Shown here piece after piece: positions 25,325-32,594 of a stretch of 64,000 nt of DNA; position 1 is the stretch's first letter; the number at the start of each line of letters is the position of its first letter. The stretch spans positions 57,051-121,050 of the forward strand of contig JAILPS010000054.1 of NCBI GenBank assembly GCA_024699325.1, written 5' to 3'. A model generated the notes under the pieces. It saw nothing but the letters and a program-made list of their open reading frames with translations. It was not told where the DNA came from and did not search any database. Source of the stretch: Lachnospiraceae bacterium (GTDB lineage Bacteria > Bacillota > Clostridia > Lachnospirales > Lachnospiraceae). The translations under genes were made by a program, and so were the position numbers.

Positions 25325-25352
25325 TTGACAAATATCCAAATTACAGTATAAT
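25325..25352 (+). promoter_or_regulatory. Strong promoter of the 25.36-kb RNA
   Basis: TTGACA (25325-25330), 16-bp spacer, TATAAT (25347-25352). Both hexamers are perfect. No open frame of note starts downstream before the terminator at 25491-25533. Confidence 0.75.
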
Positions 25353-25358
25353 GACATC

Positions 25359-25536
25359 AATCGGAGGCGAAGAGCCTGCGTATATATACATTAACTCCCT
25401 TATCACTGGCGATAATGCAGATGCATTACCGCTTATTTTTATTTTCGGGGGTTTTTGCTTACTTTGCTTTCCCTTACTTTAATACCCCTAAAAGCGGTGG
25501 CCTCGTCGAATAATTCGGCGGGGCCGCTGCTTTGTG
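25359..25536 (+). ncRNA. Candidate small RNA or leader RNA with mutually exclusive hairpins
   Basis: About 178 bases from the predicted start to the terminator. Elements in order: hairpin AGGC-gaaga-GCCT (25366-25378); hairpin TAATGC-AGAT-GCATTA (25413-25428); a pyrimidine-rich stretch (about 25452-25480) containing CTTTCCCTT; GGGG (25447-25450) able to pair with CCCC (25485-25488); ACCGCTT (25428-25434) able to pair with AAGCGGT (25492-25498). AAGCGGT is also the left arm of the terminator, so the two structures exclude each other. It matches no known RNA class that I recognise (checked by eye against 6S, SRP, tmRNA, T-box and several riboswitches). Confidence 0.55.
25491..25533 (+). terminator. 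Terminator of the 25.36-kb RNA
   Basis: AAAGCGGTGGCC (25491-25502) pairs with GGCCGCTGCTTT (25522-25533), including two G-T pairs, with an inner CGA/TTCG continuation. Followed by a T/G-rich stretch instead of a pure T run. Confidence 0.75.
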
Positions 25537-25552
25537 TGTCTTGTGTGAATAC

Positions 25553-25607
25553 TGTATACAATTTTGACTTGTAAATCACATAGAAGGGTGTATAATTATT
25601 GTATACG
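25553..25607 (+). promoter_or_regulatory. ispE-gntR promoter bracketed by GTATAC sites
   Basis: TTGTAA (25569-25574), 16-bp spacer, TATAAT (25591-25596). GTATACAAT at 25554-25562 and its exact inverse ATTGTATAC at 25598-25606 flank it. TTGTATACAA-type palindromes are typical operators of FCD-type GntR regulators, and such a regulator is the second gene of this operon, so autoregulation is likely. Confidence 0.6.
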
Positions 25608-25629
25608 TTTTAGTACATGGGAGAGCGAA

Positions 25630-26499
25630 GTGGAAGAGATAAGACTTAAAGCCAGAGCGAAGATAAACCTAAGCTTAGATGTCACGGGGCGAAGGGAGAA
25701 CGGCTATCACGACGTGAAGATGGTCATGCAGAGCATTGGCATATATGACAGTATAACGATTAGAAAAACGAAGGAGCCAGGGATTACATTTGAATGCAGC
25801 CTCAAGTTTCTATCCGAGCCTGAGAGCAACATAGCCTACAGGGCGGCGAAGCTTCTCATGGATGAGTTTGGCATCGCGCAGGGTATACACATAAACCTTA
25901 CCAAGTTCATTCCGGTGGCGGCAGGCATGGCGGGCGGAAGCACCGACGCTGCTGCAGTGCTCTACGGCGTGAATAAGCTGTTTGAGCTGGGTCTTGATGA
26001 GAAGGCGCTGTGTGAGAGGGGCGTTAAGCTTGGCGCGGACGTGCCGTTTTGCATCATGAGGGGAACGGTTTTGTCGGAGGGTATAGGCGAGATACTGACG
26101 CCGCTTCCCGCAGCAGTGCAGTGCCACGTGATAGTTGCCAAGCCGTCCATCAGCGTGTCCACGAAGCTTGTTTACGAGGCGCTTGACTCGAAGGAGATTG
26201 TAAAACACCCCGATGTGGATGCCCAGATTGAGGCCATCAGGCGTGGCGATCTCATGGGGATTGTCAAAACCATGGGCAATGTTTTGGAGGATGTGACCAT
26301 CCCCATGCACCCTGTGATTGACGACATCAAGGGGCAGTTTTTAAAAGACGGAGCGCTTGGCGCCATGATGAGCGGCAGCGGTCCCACGGTTTTTGCAATA
26401 TTTGACGATGAGAAGCTTGCGCAGGACGCGCTTATCAATATGAGGAATTCAGGTCTGGTGGCACAGGCCTATCTGACGGAGTTTTATAACAGGTCTTAA
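25630..26499 (+). CDS. ispE: 4-diphosphocytidyl-2-C-methyl-D-erythritol kinase
   Basis: GHMP kinase of the methylerythritol phosphate route to isoprenoids. Seen: N-terminal ARAKINLSLDVTGRRENGYHD, ATP-binding loop PVAAGMAGGSTDAAAVL, GADVPFCIM, and the C-terminal GAMMSGSGPTVFAIF. 289 residues. The frame is open upstream, but the GTG at 25630 follows GGGAG by six to eight bases and starts at the family N-terminus. Followed after a 27-base gap by gntR. Isoprenoid carriers made by this route support the murG-type steps encoded nearby. Confidence 0.95.
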   Translation: MEEIRLKARAKINLSLDVTGRRENGYHDVKMVMQSIGIYDSITIRKTKEPGITFECSLKFLSEPESNIAYRAAKLLMDEFGIAQGIHINLTKFIPVAAGMAGGSTDAAAVLYGVNKLFELGLDEKALCERGVKLGADVPFCIMRGTVLSEGIGEILTPLPAAVQCHVIVAKPSISVSTKLVYEALDSKEIVKHPDVDAQIEAIRRGDLMGIVKTMGNVLEDVTIPMHPVIDDIKGQFLKDGALGAMMSGSGPTVFAIFDDEKLAQDALINMRNSGLVAQAYLTEFYNRS

Positions 26500-26526
26500 G
26501 CTGACCATAGTGTGAAGGAGTTTATT

Positions 26527-27219
26527 ATGCAGGACGCGAAGATTGAGGAATACTTGAAGCTTAACATGAACGATTATCTGCCGCTTAGAGATGTTGTGTT
26601 TAACACCTTAAGGCAGGCCATATTGAAGGGGGAGCTTGAGCCCGGAGAGAGGCTTATGGAGGTAACTCTTGCCAACAAGCTGGGAGTGAGCCGCACCCCT
26701 GTCAGGGAGGCCATCAGGAAGCTGGAGCTTGAGGGACTGGTTCTCATGATCCCCAGGCGCGGCGCCGAGGTTGCCAGCATTTCAGAGAAGAACATGATGG
26801 ACGTCTTGGAGGTCAGAGAGGGGCTTGAAAACCTGGCTCTTGAGCTCGCCTGCCAGAGGATTACGCCTGACCAGATCATAGAGCTTAAGAGGGCCAACGT
26901 GAATTTTGAAAACACCCTCTCACAGGGCGATGTGATAGCGATTGCGGAGGCGGATGAGCATTTCCATGAGCTTATATATAAGGCCAGCGGCAACGAGAAG
27001 TTGGTGCAGGTGATCAACAATATCAAGGAGCAGATGTACCGCTACAGGCTGGAGTACATCAAGGATGCGAAGGGCAGACAGCGCCTGGTCTCAGAGCACA
27101 AGGAGATTGTGGGAAGCCTAGAGAGGAAGGATTTGGAATCCGCCAAGAGGGTTATGCACGTGCATCTTGAGAACCAGGAGGAGACCGTGAAGAAGAATAT
27201 TCAGGCGGTTAAGAAGTGA
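26527..27219 (+). CDS. GntR-family regulator, FCD subgroup
   Basis: N-terminal winged helix (about residues 18-80, with LANKLGVSRTPVREAIRKLELEGLV) and C-terminal FCD ligand domain with the metal ligands in EADEHFH, SEHKEI and VHLENQ. 230 residues from the ATG at 26527, which follows GAAGGAG by seven bases; a GTG at 26512 lies upstream of that ribosome site. Effector unknown; FCD regulators usually sense small carboxylates. Likely controls its own operon through the GTATAC sites at 25553-25607. Confidence 0.92.
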   Translation: MQDAKIEEYLKLNMNDYLPLRDVVFNTLRQAILKGELEPGERLMEVTLANKLGVSRTPVREAIRKLELEGLVLMIPRRGAEVASISEKNMMDVLEVREGLENLALELACQRITPDQIIELKRANVNFENTLSQGDVIAIAEADEHFHELIYKASGNEKLVQVINNIKEQMYRYRLEYIKDAKGRQRLVSEHKEIVGSLERKDLESAKRVMHVHLENQEETVKKNIQAVKK

Positions 27220-27235
27220 TTTCGGAGGGGAAGAA

Positions 27236-27649
27236 TTGAAGCAGCAGGTTAAGATAAGGGTTTACGGTGAGCAGGTCATCGAGGGAGAGAAGGATACCCA
27301 GGCGATTGAGACCATGGGGGAGTACTATGTCAAGGACGGCAGGCGCTATGTGCTCTACCGCGAGATTATGGAGGATGGGGGCAAGGTCAGCACCATCGTG
27401 AAGGAGACCAGGGACGGCATAGATGTTGTCAAAAACGGCTACATCTCTGTGAAAATGTGTTTCGCACAGGGCCTAAACAACAACTGCATGTACGAGACGC
27501 CACTTGGCAATGTGAAGCTTCGAACGCTCACCAATTATATTAAGAAGCAGGAGCGCGAGGACGGCTTTTTGTGGGAGTTCGGATACAGCATTTACATGGA
27601 CGACCAGTACGTTGGAGAAAATGTTCTGGGCTTGGATGTCACGTTCTGA
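27236..27649 (+). CDS. DUF1934 beta-barrel protein
   Basis: 137 residues, starting with TTG at 27236 five bases after GGAGGGG. The pattern of alternating beta strands, the N-terminal VKIRVYGEQVIEGEKD and the C-terminal GYSIYMDDQYVGENVLGLDVTF match the DUF1934 (YwiB-like) family, lipocalin-like barrels of unknown role widely linked to Bacillota housekeeping genes. It lies between gntR and murG in one run of genes. No signal peptide. Confidence 0.8.
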   Translation: MKQQVKIRVYGEQVIEGEKDTQAIETMGEYYVKDGRRYVLYREIMEDGGKVSTIVKETRDGIDVVKNGYISVKMCFAQGLNNNCMYETPLGNVKLRTLTNYIKKQEREDGFLWEFGYSIYMDDQYVGENVLGLDVTF

Positions 27650-27667
27650 CATGGACAGGAGTAATAT

Positions 27668-28771
27668 ATGGGAAAGAAAATAGTTCTTACAGGAGGCGGA
27701 ACTGCGGGCCATGTGACACCGCACATCGCGCTTCTGCCGTCGCTTAGGGAGGCGGATTTTGATATCAGATACATTGGCTCTTACGAGGGCATCGAGAAGA
27801 CTCTCATGGAGCAGGAGGGCATAGCCTACGACGGCGTCGCCACCGGCAAATTCAGGCGTTACTTCGACTGGAAGAATTTCAGCGATCCCTTCCAGGTGAT
27901 CAAGGGCTACTTCGAGGCGAAGAAGCTTATTAAGGAGTACGACCCGGATGTGGTGTTCTCCAAGGGCGGTTTTGTGGCCGTGCCCGTGGTGTGGGCGGCT
28001 GCAGGGTGCCACATCCCTGTAGTTATCCACGAATCGGACATGAGCCCGGGTCTTGCCAACAAGCTGTGCATCAAGAAGGCTTACAAGATATGTGCGAACT
28101 TCCCGGAGGCGCTCTCAAATCTTCCTACAGACAAGAGCGTGGTCACGGGAACCCCTATCAGGGAGGAGCTCCTTCATGGTAGCCGCGAGGCAGGTCTTAG
28201 CTTCTGCGGTTTTGCGGGCGACAAGCCTGTCCTCATGATGATGGGCGGAAGCACGGGCGCAAAGGTGGTTAACAGCGCCCTTAGAGAGGCGCTCCCGAGA
28301 CTTCTTGAGACATTTGACGTGATACATCTGTGCGGCAAGGGAAACCTTGACTCATCACTGCAGGGAGTCAGGGGCTACGCGCAGTTTGAATACATAAGCG
28401 ACGAGCTGAAGGATCTGTTTGCGGCCGCCGACATTATGCTCTCGAGGGCAGGCGCTAACTCCATCTGCGAGATCTTAGCCCTCAAAAAGCCGAACGTTTT
28501 GGTTCCGCTGTCTGCCTCAGTCAGCCGCGGGGACCAGATATTAAATGCGGAATCCTTCAGGAAACAGGGCTTCTCATACGTTCTTCCTGAGGAGAAAATG
28601 AACGCCGACAGCCTTATAGAGGCCATCCGCCATGTCTATGACAACCGTGTGGACTACGTGCGCTCCATGGAGTACAGCGCCTTCAACGACGGCATACGCT
28701 CAGTCATGAGGGAGATAGATGCGGCTATCCGCGAGAATCCTAAGAGAAACAAGAAGAGGTTTGGGGTATGA
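27668..28771 (+). CDS. murG: UDP-GlcNAc:lipid I N-acetylglucosaminyltransferase
   Basis: Makes lipid II on the inner membrane face by adding GlcNAc to lipid I. Seen: GGGTAGHVTPH at the N-terminus (GT28 glycine-rich loop), GGFVAVPVVWAA, IHESDMSPGLANK, second glycine loop MMMGGSTGAKVVN, and the donor-binding LSRAGANSICEI. 367 residues, two Rossmann domains. This clade of MurG is somewhat divergent from the Bacillus subtilis protein, but all signature motifs are present. Overlaps the next small gene by four bases. Confidence 0.94.
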   Translation: MGKKIVLTGGGTAGHVTPHIALLPSLREADFDIRYIGSYEGIEKTLMEQEGIAYDGVATGKFRRYFDWKNFSDPFQVIKGYFEAKKLIKEYDPDVVFSKGGFVAVPVVWAAAGCHIPVVIHESDMSPGLANKLCIKKAYKICANFPEALSNLPTDKSVVTGTPIREELLHGSREAGLSFCGFAGDKPVLMMMGGSTGAKVVNSALREALPRLLETFDVIHLCGKGNLDSSLQGVRGYAQFEYISDELKDLFAAADIMLSRAGANSICEILALKKPNVLVPLSASVSRGDQILNAESFRKQGFSYVLPEEKMNADSLIEAIRHVYDNRVDYVRSMEYSAFNDGIRSVMREIDAAIRENPKRNKKRFGV

Positions 28772-29028
28772 TGACATTTAAGAAACTACTATACAGTCTG
28801 GCTCTGGTTCTTATGCTTGGCCTGGGCTTTAGCGCGACATTTACATCAACTACATACGCCACAGTTAGCGAGGAAGCCGTCGAGGCAGATGCGGCCACAG
28901 AGGAGGAATCTTCCTTCCCCATACAGTACCTGATCATAGGAATCATTCTGTTAGTCATCGTGGTTGTGGTAGTCGTTGTGGCCTCAACCATCAGTATTTC
29001 GCTGCCAATCATCGAGTTCTTCGAGTGA
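28768..29028 (+). CDS. Small exported protein with C-terminal membrane helix
   Basis: 86 residues. Seen: a signal peptide (about residues 5-30, cleavage likely after TTYA), an acidic segment (SEEAVEADAATEEESS), a second long hydrophobic helix (about 53-74, an almost pure I/V/L run) and a short tail. Would leave a short acidic extracellular stretch anchored in the membrane. I do not recognise a family. Translationally coupled to murG by ATGA overlap, which suggests an envelope role but no more. Confidence 0.7.
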   Translation: MMTFKKLLYSLALVLMLGLGFSATFTSTTYATVSEEAVEADAATEEESSFPIQYLIIGIILLVIVVVVVVVASTISISLPIIEFFE

Positions 29029-29076
29029 TTTGTCCATTTTTGACGTAAAATGTGACAAAAATTGACAATTTTACCA

Positions 29077-29104
29077 TTGAAAACCATCACAAAACGGTTA
29101 TAAT
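29077..29104 (+). promoter_or_regulatory. Predicted promoter of pgi
   Basis: TTGAAA (29077-29082), 16-bp spacer, TATAAT (29099-29104), about 45 bases before the pgi start. Confidence 0.6.
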
Positions 29105-29153
29105 ACAGTGTGCGTTTAATATTTGTTAAAATAATATCAAAGGAGACAATGTG

Positions 29154-30512
29154 ATGGCAAAGGTAAGATTTGATTTATCAAAAGCGACCAGATTTGTTAC
29201 GAATGAGGAGCTCGACAACATCGAGGCTTTAGTTGACGCTGCGAAGAAGAAGCTAGTTAAGAAAACAGGCGCAGGCAATGATTTCCTGGGATGGATTGAC
29301 CTTCCTGTCGACTACGACAAGGAGGAGTTCGCAAGAATTCAGGCTGCAGCTGAGAAGATCAAGTCTGACTCAGATGTTCTGATTGTTATCGGTATCGGTG
29401 GCTCATATCTTGGTGCGAGAGCGGCTATCGAGTTCTTAAGCAACAGCTTCTACAACAACCTTCCTAAGAATGTGCGCAAGACACCTGAGATCTACTACGC
29501 GGGCAACAGCATCAGCGGCACATATCTTAAGCACCTTGCAAGCCTCGTTGAGGGCAAGGACTTCTCAGTTAACATCATCTCTAAGTCAGGTACCACCACA
29601 GAGCCTGCTATCGCCTTCAGAGTATTTAAGGAAATGCTTGAGGCTAAGTACGGCAAGGCTGAGGCTGCGAAGCGTATCTACGCTACAACAGACAAGTCCA
29701 AGGGTGCCCTGAAGAATCTTGCAGACGCCGAGGGCTACGAGACATTTGTGGTTCCGGACGACATCGGAGGTCGTTTCTCTGTCCTCACAGCAGTTGGTCT
29801 TCTTCCAATCGCTGTCAGCGGCGCAGACATCAAGGCTCTTATGGACGGCGCAGCGAGCGCTCGTGAGGAGGCTCTTAAGGCTCCTTACAGAGAGAATTCT
29901 TCTATGCTCTACGCAGCAGCCAGAAACATTCTCTACGCTAAGGGCAAAACTATCGAGATTACATGTGGCTACGAGCCAAGTCTTCACTATATTTCAGAGT
30001 GGTGGAAGCAGTTATTCGGCGAGAGCGAGGGCAAGGACAACCGCGGTATCTTCCCTACAGCCTGCGATTTCACAACTGACCTTCACTCTATGGGACAGTT
30101 CATCCAGTCAGGCAGCCGTCTTATGTTCGAGACTGTCATCTGTGTTGACACTCCTAAGGAGGACATCACCATCAACCGCGAGGAGGTTGACTTAGACGGT
30201 CTTAACTACCTTGCCGGCAAGACCATGGACTTCGTAAACAAGTCTGCCATGAACGGCACAATCCTTGCCCACACAGACGGCGATGTTCCTAACTTCATGG
30301 TACATGTTCCTGAGCAGAACGAATTCTACCTGGGCCAGTTATTCTACATGTACGAGTTTGCCTGCGGTATCAGCGGCTATCTCTTAGCTGTCAATCCGTT
30401 CAACCAGCCTGGCGTTGAGAGCTACAAGAAGAACATGTTTGCCCTTCTTGGCAAGCCTGGCTACGAGGCTAAGCGCGCAGATCTTCTCGCCCGCCTGAAC
30501 AGCAAGAACTAA
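29154..30512 (+). CDS. pgi: Glucose-6-phosphate isomerase
   Basis: Interconverts glucose-6-phosphate and fructose-6-phosphate. Seen: [52 protein letters not shown] and the second PGI signature near SRLMFETVI. 452 residues, the normal Bacillota length. The ATG at 29154 is eight bases after AGGAG; a GTG at 29151 is in frame just before. Codon use is strongly biased, as in highly expressed genes. Joins the products of the ROK kinases to glycolysis. Confidence 0.97.
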   Translation: MAKVRFDLSKATRFVTNEELDNIEALVDAAKKKLVKKTGAGNDFLGWIDLPVDYDKEEFARIQAAAEKIKSDSDVLIVIGIGGSYLGARAAIEFLSNSFYNNLPKNVRKTPEIYYAGNSISGTYLKHLASLVEGKDFSVNIISKSGTTTEPAIAFRVFKEMLEAKYGKAEAAKRIYATTDKSKGALKNLADAEGYETFVVPDDIGGRFSVLTAVGLLPIAVSGADIKALMDGAASAREEALKAPYRENSSMLYAAARNILYAKGKTIEITCGYEPSLHYISEWWKQLFGESEGKDNRGIFPTACDFTTDLHSMGQFIQSGSRLMFETVICVDTPKEDITINREEVDLDGLNYLAGKTMDFVNKSAMNGTILAHTDGDVPNFMVHVPEQNEFYLGQLFYMYEFACGISGYLLAVNPFNQPGVESYKKNMFALLGKPGYEAKRADLLARLNSKN

Positions 30513-30526
30513 CATACGCTACATCC

Positions 30527-30555
30527 GCCCCCTGGCTCTGCCAGGGGGCTTTTTG
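30527..30555 (+). terminator. Intrinsic terminator after pgi
   Basis: GCCCCCTGGC (30527-30536) pairs with GCCAGGGGGC (30540-30549) around a three-base loop, followed by TTTTTG. Confidence 0.92.
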
Positions 30556-30577
30556 TTCTCCTCCGGGTTGGCCGGCC

Positions 30578-31955
30578 CGCTACACAGCACTCCCACTACT
30601 TCAGGGGGGCCTTCGGCCCCCCGGGGGACCCGCCCCGCTACACAGCGCTCCCACTACTTTAAGGGGGCCTTCGGCCCCCTGGGGGTTATCTCGCGGGTCT
30701 CCCGTGAATTAAATCGTCGCCGTCTAGCGTCGCGTGTCCGGGCTCTGCCCGGCCCGGAGCGGGGTGCGCCGTTAATTGCGGCGCCGCTCTCGTAACTCGC
30801 AGCTGCGCCAACATTTACATATCCCGGAAGGCTATGCGCAGCTGCTCAAACACTACTTCGCGGGCCGCACTAGGCTCCCCCGCCCCTGCACGCTCCGGAT
30901 AGCCGTCTTACGATTTATTCGTGGTCGCCCCGCGAGAGCACACTTCGAGGGCGGGAGGGCTACACTGTTATAGCGGTGCGCTGTGTGGCGGGATTGTACA
31001 CTTCGAGGGCGGTAGGGCCACACAGCGCTCCCTCTACTTTAGGGGGGCCTTCGGCCCCCGGGAATCTCGCGGGTCTCCCGTGAATTAAATCGTCGCCGTC
31101 TAGCGTCGCGTGTCCGGGCTTTGCCCGGCCCGGAGCGGGGTGCGCCGTTAATTGCGGCGCCGCTCTCGTAACTCGCAGCTGCGCCAACATTTACATATCC
31201 CGGAAGGCTATGTGCAGCTGCTCAAACACTACTTCGCGGGCCGCACTAGGCTCCCCCGCCCCTGCACGCTCCGGATAGCCGTCTTACGATTTATTCGTGG
31301 TCGCCCCGCGAGAGCACGCTTCGAGGGCGGGAAGGCCACACTGTTATAGCGGTGCGCTGTGTGGCGGGATTGTACACTTCGAGGGCGGTAGGGCCACTCA
31401 GCGCTCCCACTACTTAAGGGGGGCCTTCGGCCCCCGGGGGTTATCTCGCGGGTCTCCCGTGAATTAAATCGTTGCCGTCTAGCGTCGCGTGTCCGGGCTA
31501 TGCCCGGCCCGGAGCGGGGTGCGCCGTCAATTGCGGCGCCGCTCTCGTAACTCGCAGCTGCGCCAACATTTACATAATCCGGAAGGCTATGTGCAGCTGC
31601 TCAAACACTACTCCGCGGGCCGCACTAGGCTCCCCCGCCCCTGCACGCTCCGGATAGCCGTCTTACGATTTATTCGTGGTCGCCCCGCGAGAGCACACAG
31701 TGAGGGCGGTAGGGCCACACTGTTATAGCGGTGCGCTGTGTGGCGGGATTGTACACTTCGAGGGCGGGAGGGCTACACAGCGCTCCCACTACTTTAAAGG
31801 GGGGCCTTCGGCCCCCGGGGGTTATCTCGCGTGTCTTGCGTGAATTAAATCGTCGCCGCTCTCGTAACTCGCAGCTGCGCCAACATTTACATATCCCGGA
31901 AGGCTATGTGCAGCTGCTCAAACACTACTTCGCCGGTCGCGGGCCACATTTATAT
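30578..31955 (+). repeat. GC-rich tandem array of about 380-bp hairpin-laden units
   Basis: Three full units, a short leading fragment and a shortened fourth unit. The shared anchor CAGCGCTC occurs at 30643, 31023, 31399 and 31778 (periods 380, 376, 379). Each unit holds several hairpins in fixed order: GGGGGCC-TTC-GGCCCCC; CGGG-TCT-CCCG; CCGGGC-TNT-GCCCGG; GCGCCG-TTAATTG-CGGCGC; GCAGCTGC...GCAGCTGC enclosing ACATA/TATGT; ACGA-TTTAT-TCGT; and GCGCTGTGTGGC paired with the next unit's edge (30979-30990 with 31017-31028). The fourth unit lacks the CCGGGC hairpin block. The stretch is far more GC-rich than the flanking genes. The open frames in it are not convincing as genes. Confidence 0.9.
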
Positions 31956-31984
31956 AACGGGAACGCTGATTTAAGGGGTGGATT

Positions 31985-32044
31985 ATGCTTGCAAGGAAGT
32001 TTGAGAAGGGTTATTATAAACAGAAGAATTTGCTTAAGGTATAA
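31985..32044 (+). CDS. Possible 19-residue basic peptide
   Basis: ATG with AGGGGTGG seven bases upstream, then 18 further codons rich in Lys and aromatic residues (RKFEKGYYKQKNLLK) and a stop. It lies just after the repeat array and 15 bases before the next gene. It could be a leader peptide or chance. Confidence 0.25.
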   Translation: MLARKFEKGYYKQKNLLKV

Positions 32045-32059
32045 ACCGTGGAGGGTGTA

Positions 32060-32326
32060 ATGTTTCGAATGTGGGGAAAGATTATCAGGAGTGGTCGCAT
32101 AGAGAGGGATTTCACGGCGTGTGATGACAGAATGGTCAACAGGACGAAGAAGGTGTTTGGCTGTCTGGAGCAGATTTGCCGCGAGTTCGACCTGGATATG
32201 CCGCAGTGGATGAACGGCAATATCGCGGAGTTTGGGGCCATGGGCAAGACCAGGTTTTCGCCTAATTCCTTCATGGACAGCGTGGATTTTGACTTTCTGG
32301 AGATACAGGTTGTCGAGGAGGACTAG
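32060..32326 (+). CDS. Hypothetical protein, 88 residues
   Basis: Soluble, slightly acidic protein beginning MFRMWGKIIRSGRI with no membrane segment and no motif I can name; the middle has KKVFGCLEQICREFDLDMPQW and the end is acidic (DFLEIQVVEED). Start at the ATG at 32060, five bases after GGAGG; the GTG at 32048 lies before that site. Codon pattern is like the housekeeping genes around it. Isolated between the repeat array and the structured element at 32342-32505. Confidence 0.7.
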   Translation: MFRMWGKIIRSGRIERDFTACDDRMVNRTKKVFGCLEQICREFDLDMPQWMNGNIAEFGAMGKTRFSPNSFMDSVDFDFLEIQVVEED

Positions 32327-32341
32327 TTATCTGATTTATAC

Positions 32342-32505
32342 GTAACTATTCAGAACCATACAGGAATGGCCAGACGAGTCATGCTTGCATGAACTCGTAT
32401 GGTTATTTCTGTGTGGTTCTAATAGCAGACGTCCGTCACATGAGCAAAAACCGATGCCTTTGGCAGAGGTTTTGCGAATGGGATGGGCGGGTGCTGAATA
32501 GTTAC
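32342..32505. ncRNA. Structured element: terminal 12-bp inverted repeat enclosing nested hairpins
   Basis: GTAACTATTCAG (32342-32353) is exactly complementary to CTGAATAGTTAC (32494-32505). Inside: AGAACCATACAGGAAT (32353-32368) pairs with ATTTCTGTGTGGTTCT (about 32405-32420) with two wobbles; within that, ACGAGT-CATGC with GCATG-A-ACTCGT (about 32375-32399); then a second hairpin AAAACC...GGTTTT (about 32445-32473) around GCC-TTT-GGC. The whole is about 164 bases and has no open frame. It precedes the ddl promoter. It could be a structured RNA or a small non-autonomous element; the strand is not settled. Confidence 0.6.
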
Positions 32506-32519
32506 ATTTACACATAATA

Positions 32520-32548
32520 TTTACTTTGGGAATAAAATAAACTATAAT
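32520..32548 (+). promoter_or_regulatory. Predicted promoter of ddl-murF
   Basis: TTTACT (32520-32525), 17-bp spacer, TATAAT (32543-32548), about 45 bases before ddl. Confidence 0.6.
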
Positions 32549-32594
32549 GTGGCGGGCGGTTGAGTTACGCCGCGATGATTAAAGAGGATTGATG

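Noticed and set aside
25359..25536. Manganese-sensing yybP-ykoY leader of the cation exchanger
   Set aside because: The RNA is on the plus strand and the exchanger gene is on the minus strand, pointing away. The consensus words of that riboswitch are absent.
25359..25536. 6S RNA
   Set aside because: The two ends do not pair to form the required closing stem and there is no long hairpin with a central bubble. The length is similar, so the idea remains possible but unsupported.
28768..28800. Alternative reading of the small protein gene as an artefact of the murG end
   Set aside because: The signal peptide and hydrophobic helix both occur in the same frame and the start sits after GAGGTTTGGGG, so a real gene is more likely.
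30578..31955. CRISPR array or rRNA-like region
   Set aside because: Units are about 380 bp with no short repeat-spacer alternation, and I find none of the conserved 16S or 23S segments.
30553..32060. Several frames of 60-109 residues with nearly the same peptide in each GC-rich unit
   Set aside because: They start at different codons in each unit, have no consistent ribosome site, and the changes between copies include amino-acid replacements such as Ala to Val in GYAQLL/GYVQLL. The conserved feature is hairpin structure, so I treat them as by-products of the repeat.
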